Shown here piece after piece: positions 5,825-6,109 of a stretch of 6,109 nt of DNA. Below the pieces are notes generated by a model. The model ran no database searches. It saw only the letters and a program-made list of their open reading frames with translations, and was not told the origin of the DNA. Source of the stretch: Promethearchaeota archaeon (GTDB lineage Archaea > Asgardarchaeota > Lokiarchaeia > Sigyniarchaeales > Promethearchaeaceae); the NCBI GenBank assembly GCA_014729055.1, contig WJKO01000342.1:1-6109 (forward strand). Direction: 5' to 3'. The stretch's first letter is position 1; each line of letters starts with the position of its first letter. Position numbers and translations under genes: made by a program.

Positions 5825-6109
5825 ATGGCGAAAAAGAAAACCAGTAAAAAATCTTCCAAGAAGTCCAGTAAAAAGAAAGAAAAATGTCCTTATTGTGGGA
5901 AAGAATTTGTAAGATTATCTGCTCATAAATGTAAAAAAGCGCCACCTGGCAATGAAAAAGGTATAAAGTCTTCCAAAAAGTCAAAGAAAGCGAGTAGCAA
6001 AAAAGCGAACAAGACTAGCAAGGAAACGAAGAAAACTAAGAAGAAAACGGCTACGAAAAAATCTACGAAAAAAGCTAAAAAGAAGACGGCTGAGAAAAAA
6101 AAGATTAAA
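5825..6109 (+). CDS. Lysine-rich protein with one CCHC-type zinc finger (runs off the right edge)
   Basis: An open frame from ATG 5825 gives 95 codons with no stop before the window ends. Three parts are visible: a basic N-terminal arm (1-20) of SKK/SSKK repeats; a short zinc-binding unit at 21-36 with C21, C24, H34 and C36 (C-x2-C-x9-H-x-C, beginning CPYCGKEF), a type of small finger often seen in archaeal proteins; and, after an APPG linker, a low-complexity tail (43-95) of Lys with Ser, Thr and Ala. Lysine makes up 41 of the 95 residues and 26 of the 53 in the tail; there is a single arginine. Such tails bind nucleic acid non-specifically and resemble linker histone H1 C-termini, so a DNA- or RNA-binding role is likely, but this is inferred from composition. 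An in-frame TAA at 5807-5809 limits the start to ATG 5819 or 5825. It is the only plus-strand gene here and is transcribed away from the Roadblock gene. Confidence 0.8.
   Translation, partial: MAKKKTSKKSSKKSSKKKEKCPYCGKEFVRLSAHKCKKAPPGNEKGIKSSKKSKKASSKKANKTSKETKKTKKKTATKKSTKKAKKKTAEKKKIK

Noticed and set aside
6095..6102. A8 run near the end of the lysine-rich gene as a programmed frameshift site
   Set aside because: Runs of A are expected from AAA/AAG lysine codons, and no stop or alternative frame can be judged because the window ends here.

Overview
This AT-rich window (by eye roughly one third G+C) most likely comes from an archaeon. The start regions carry A/T-rich TATA-like boxes at archaeal spacing rather than bacterial -35/-10 pairs, one gene looks leaderless, and the gene set (free-standing Roadblock/LC7 protein, DUF362 protein, archaeal-type CPYCGK zinc finger, large membrane M48 protease) is typical of archaea. 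A Roadblock protein beside a lysine-rich, histone-H1-like zinc-finger protein leans towards an Asgard (Loki-like) lineage, but nothing in the window fixes the phylum.

Layout: five genes read leftward and one reads rightward. From the left: the N-terminal 149 codons of a DUF362 protein (1-448, cut by the window edge); a PHP-domain metal-dependent phosphoesterase (524-1276, probably starting at 1246); a UbiA-superfamily membrane prenyltransferase of the decaprenyl-phosphate phosphoribosyltransferase (DPPR synthase)-like branch (1324-2262); a 921-residue polytopic M48 metalloprotease with a long unassigned C-terminal region (2328-5093); and a Roadblock/LC7 protein with a TTG start (5220-5597). 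A 227-bp divergent region (5598-5824) then leads to a rightward gene (5825 to the window end) for a lysine-rich protein with one CCHC-type zinc finger, also cut by the edge.

The prenyltransferase and PHP genes are close together, the gap being largely filled by four tandem 10-bp repeats. They may form one unit in lipid-linked sugar or polyprenyl-phosphate chemistry, with the PHP enzyme a possible phosphatase; that link is inference from adjacency. The M48 protease, the Roadblock gene and the rightward gene each have their own candidate promoter, and a series of U-tracts follows the Roadblock gene, so these look like separate transcription units. No tRNA, rRNA, CRISPR array, insertion sequence or origin is visible.
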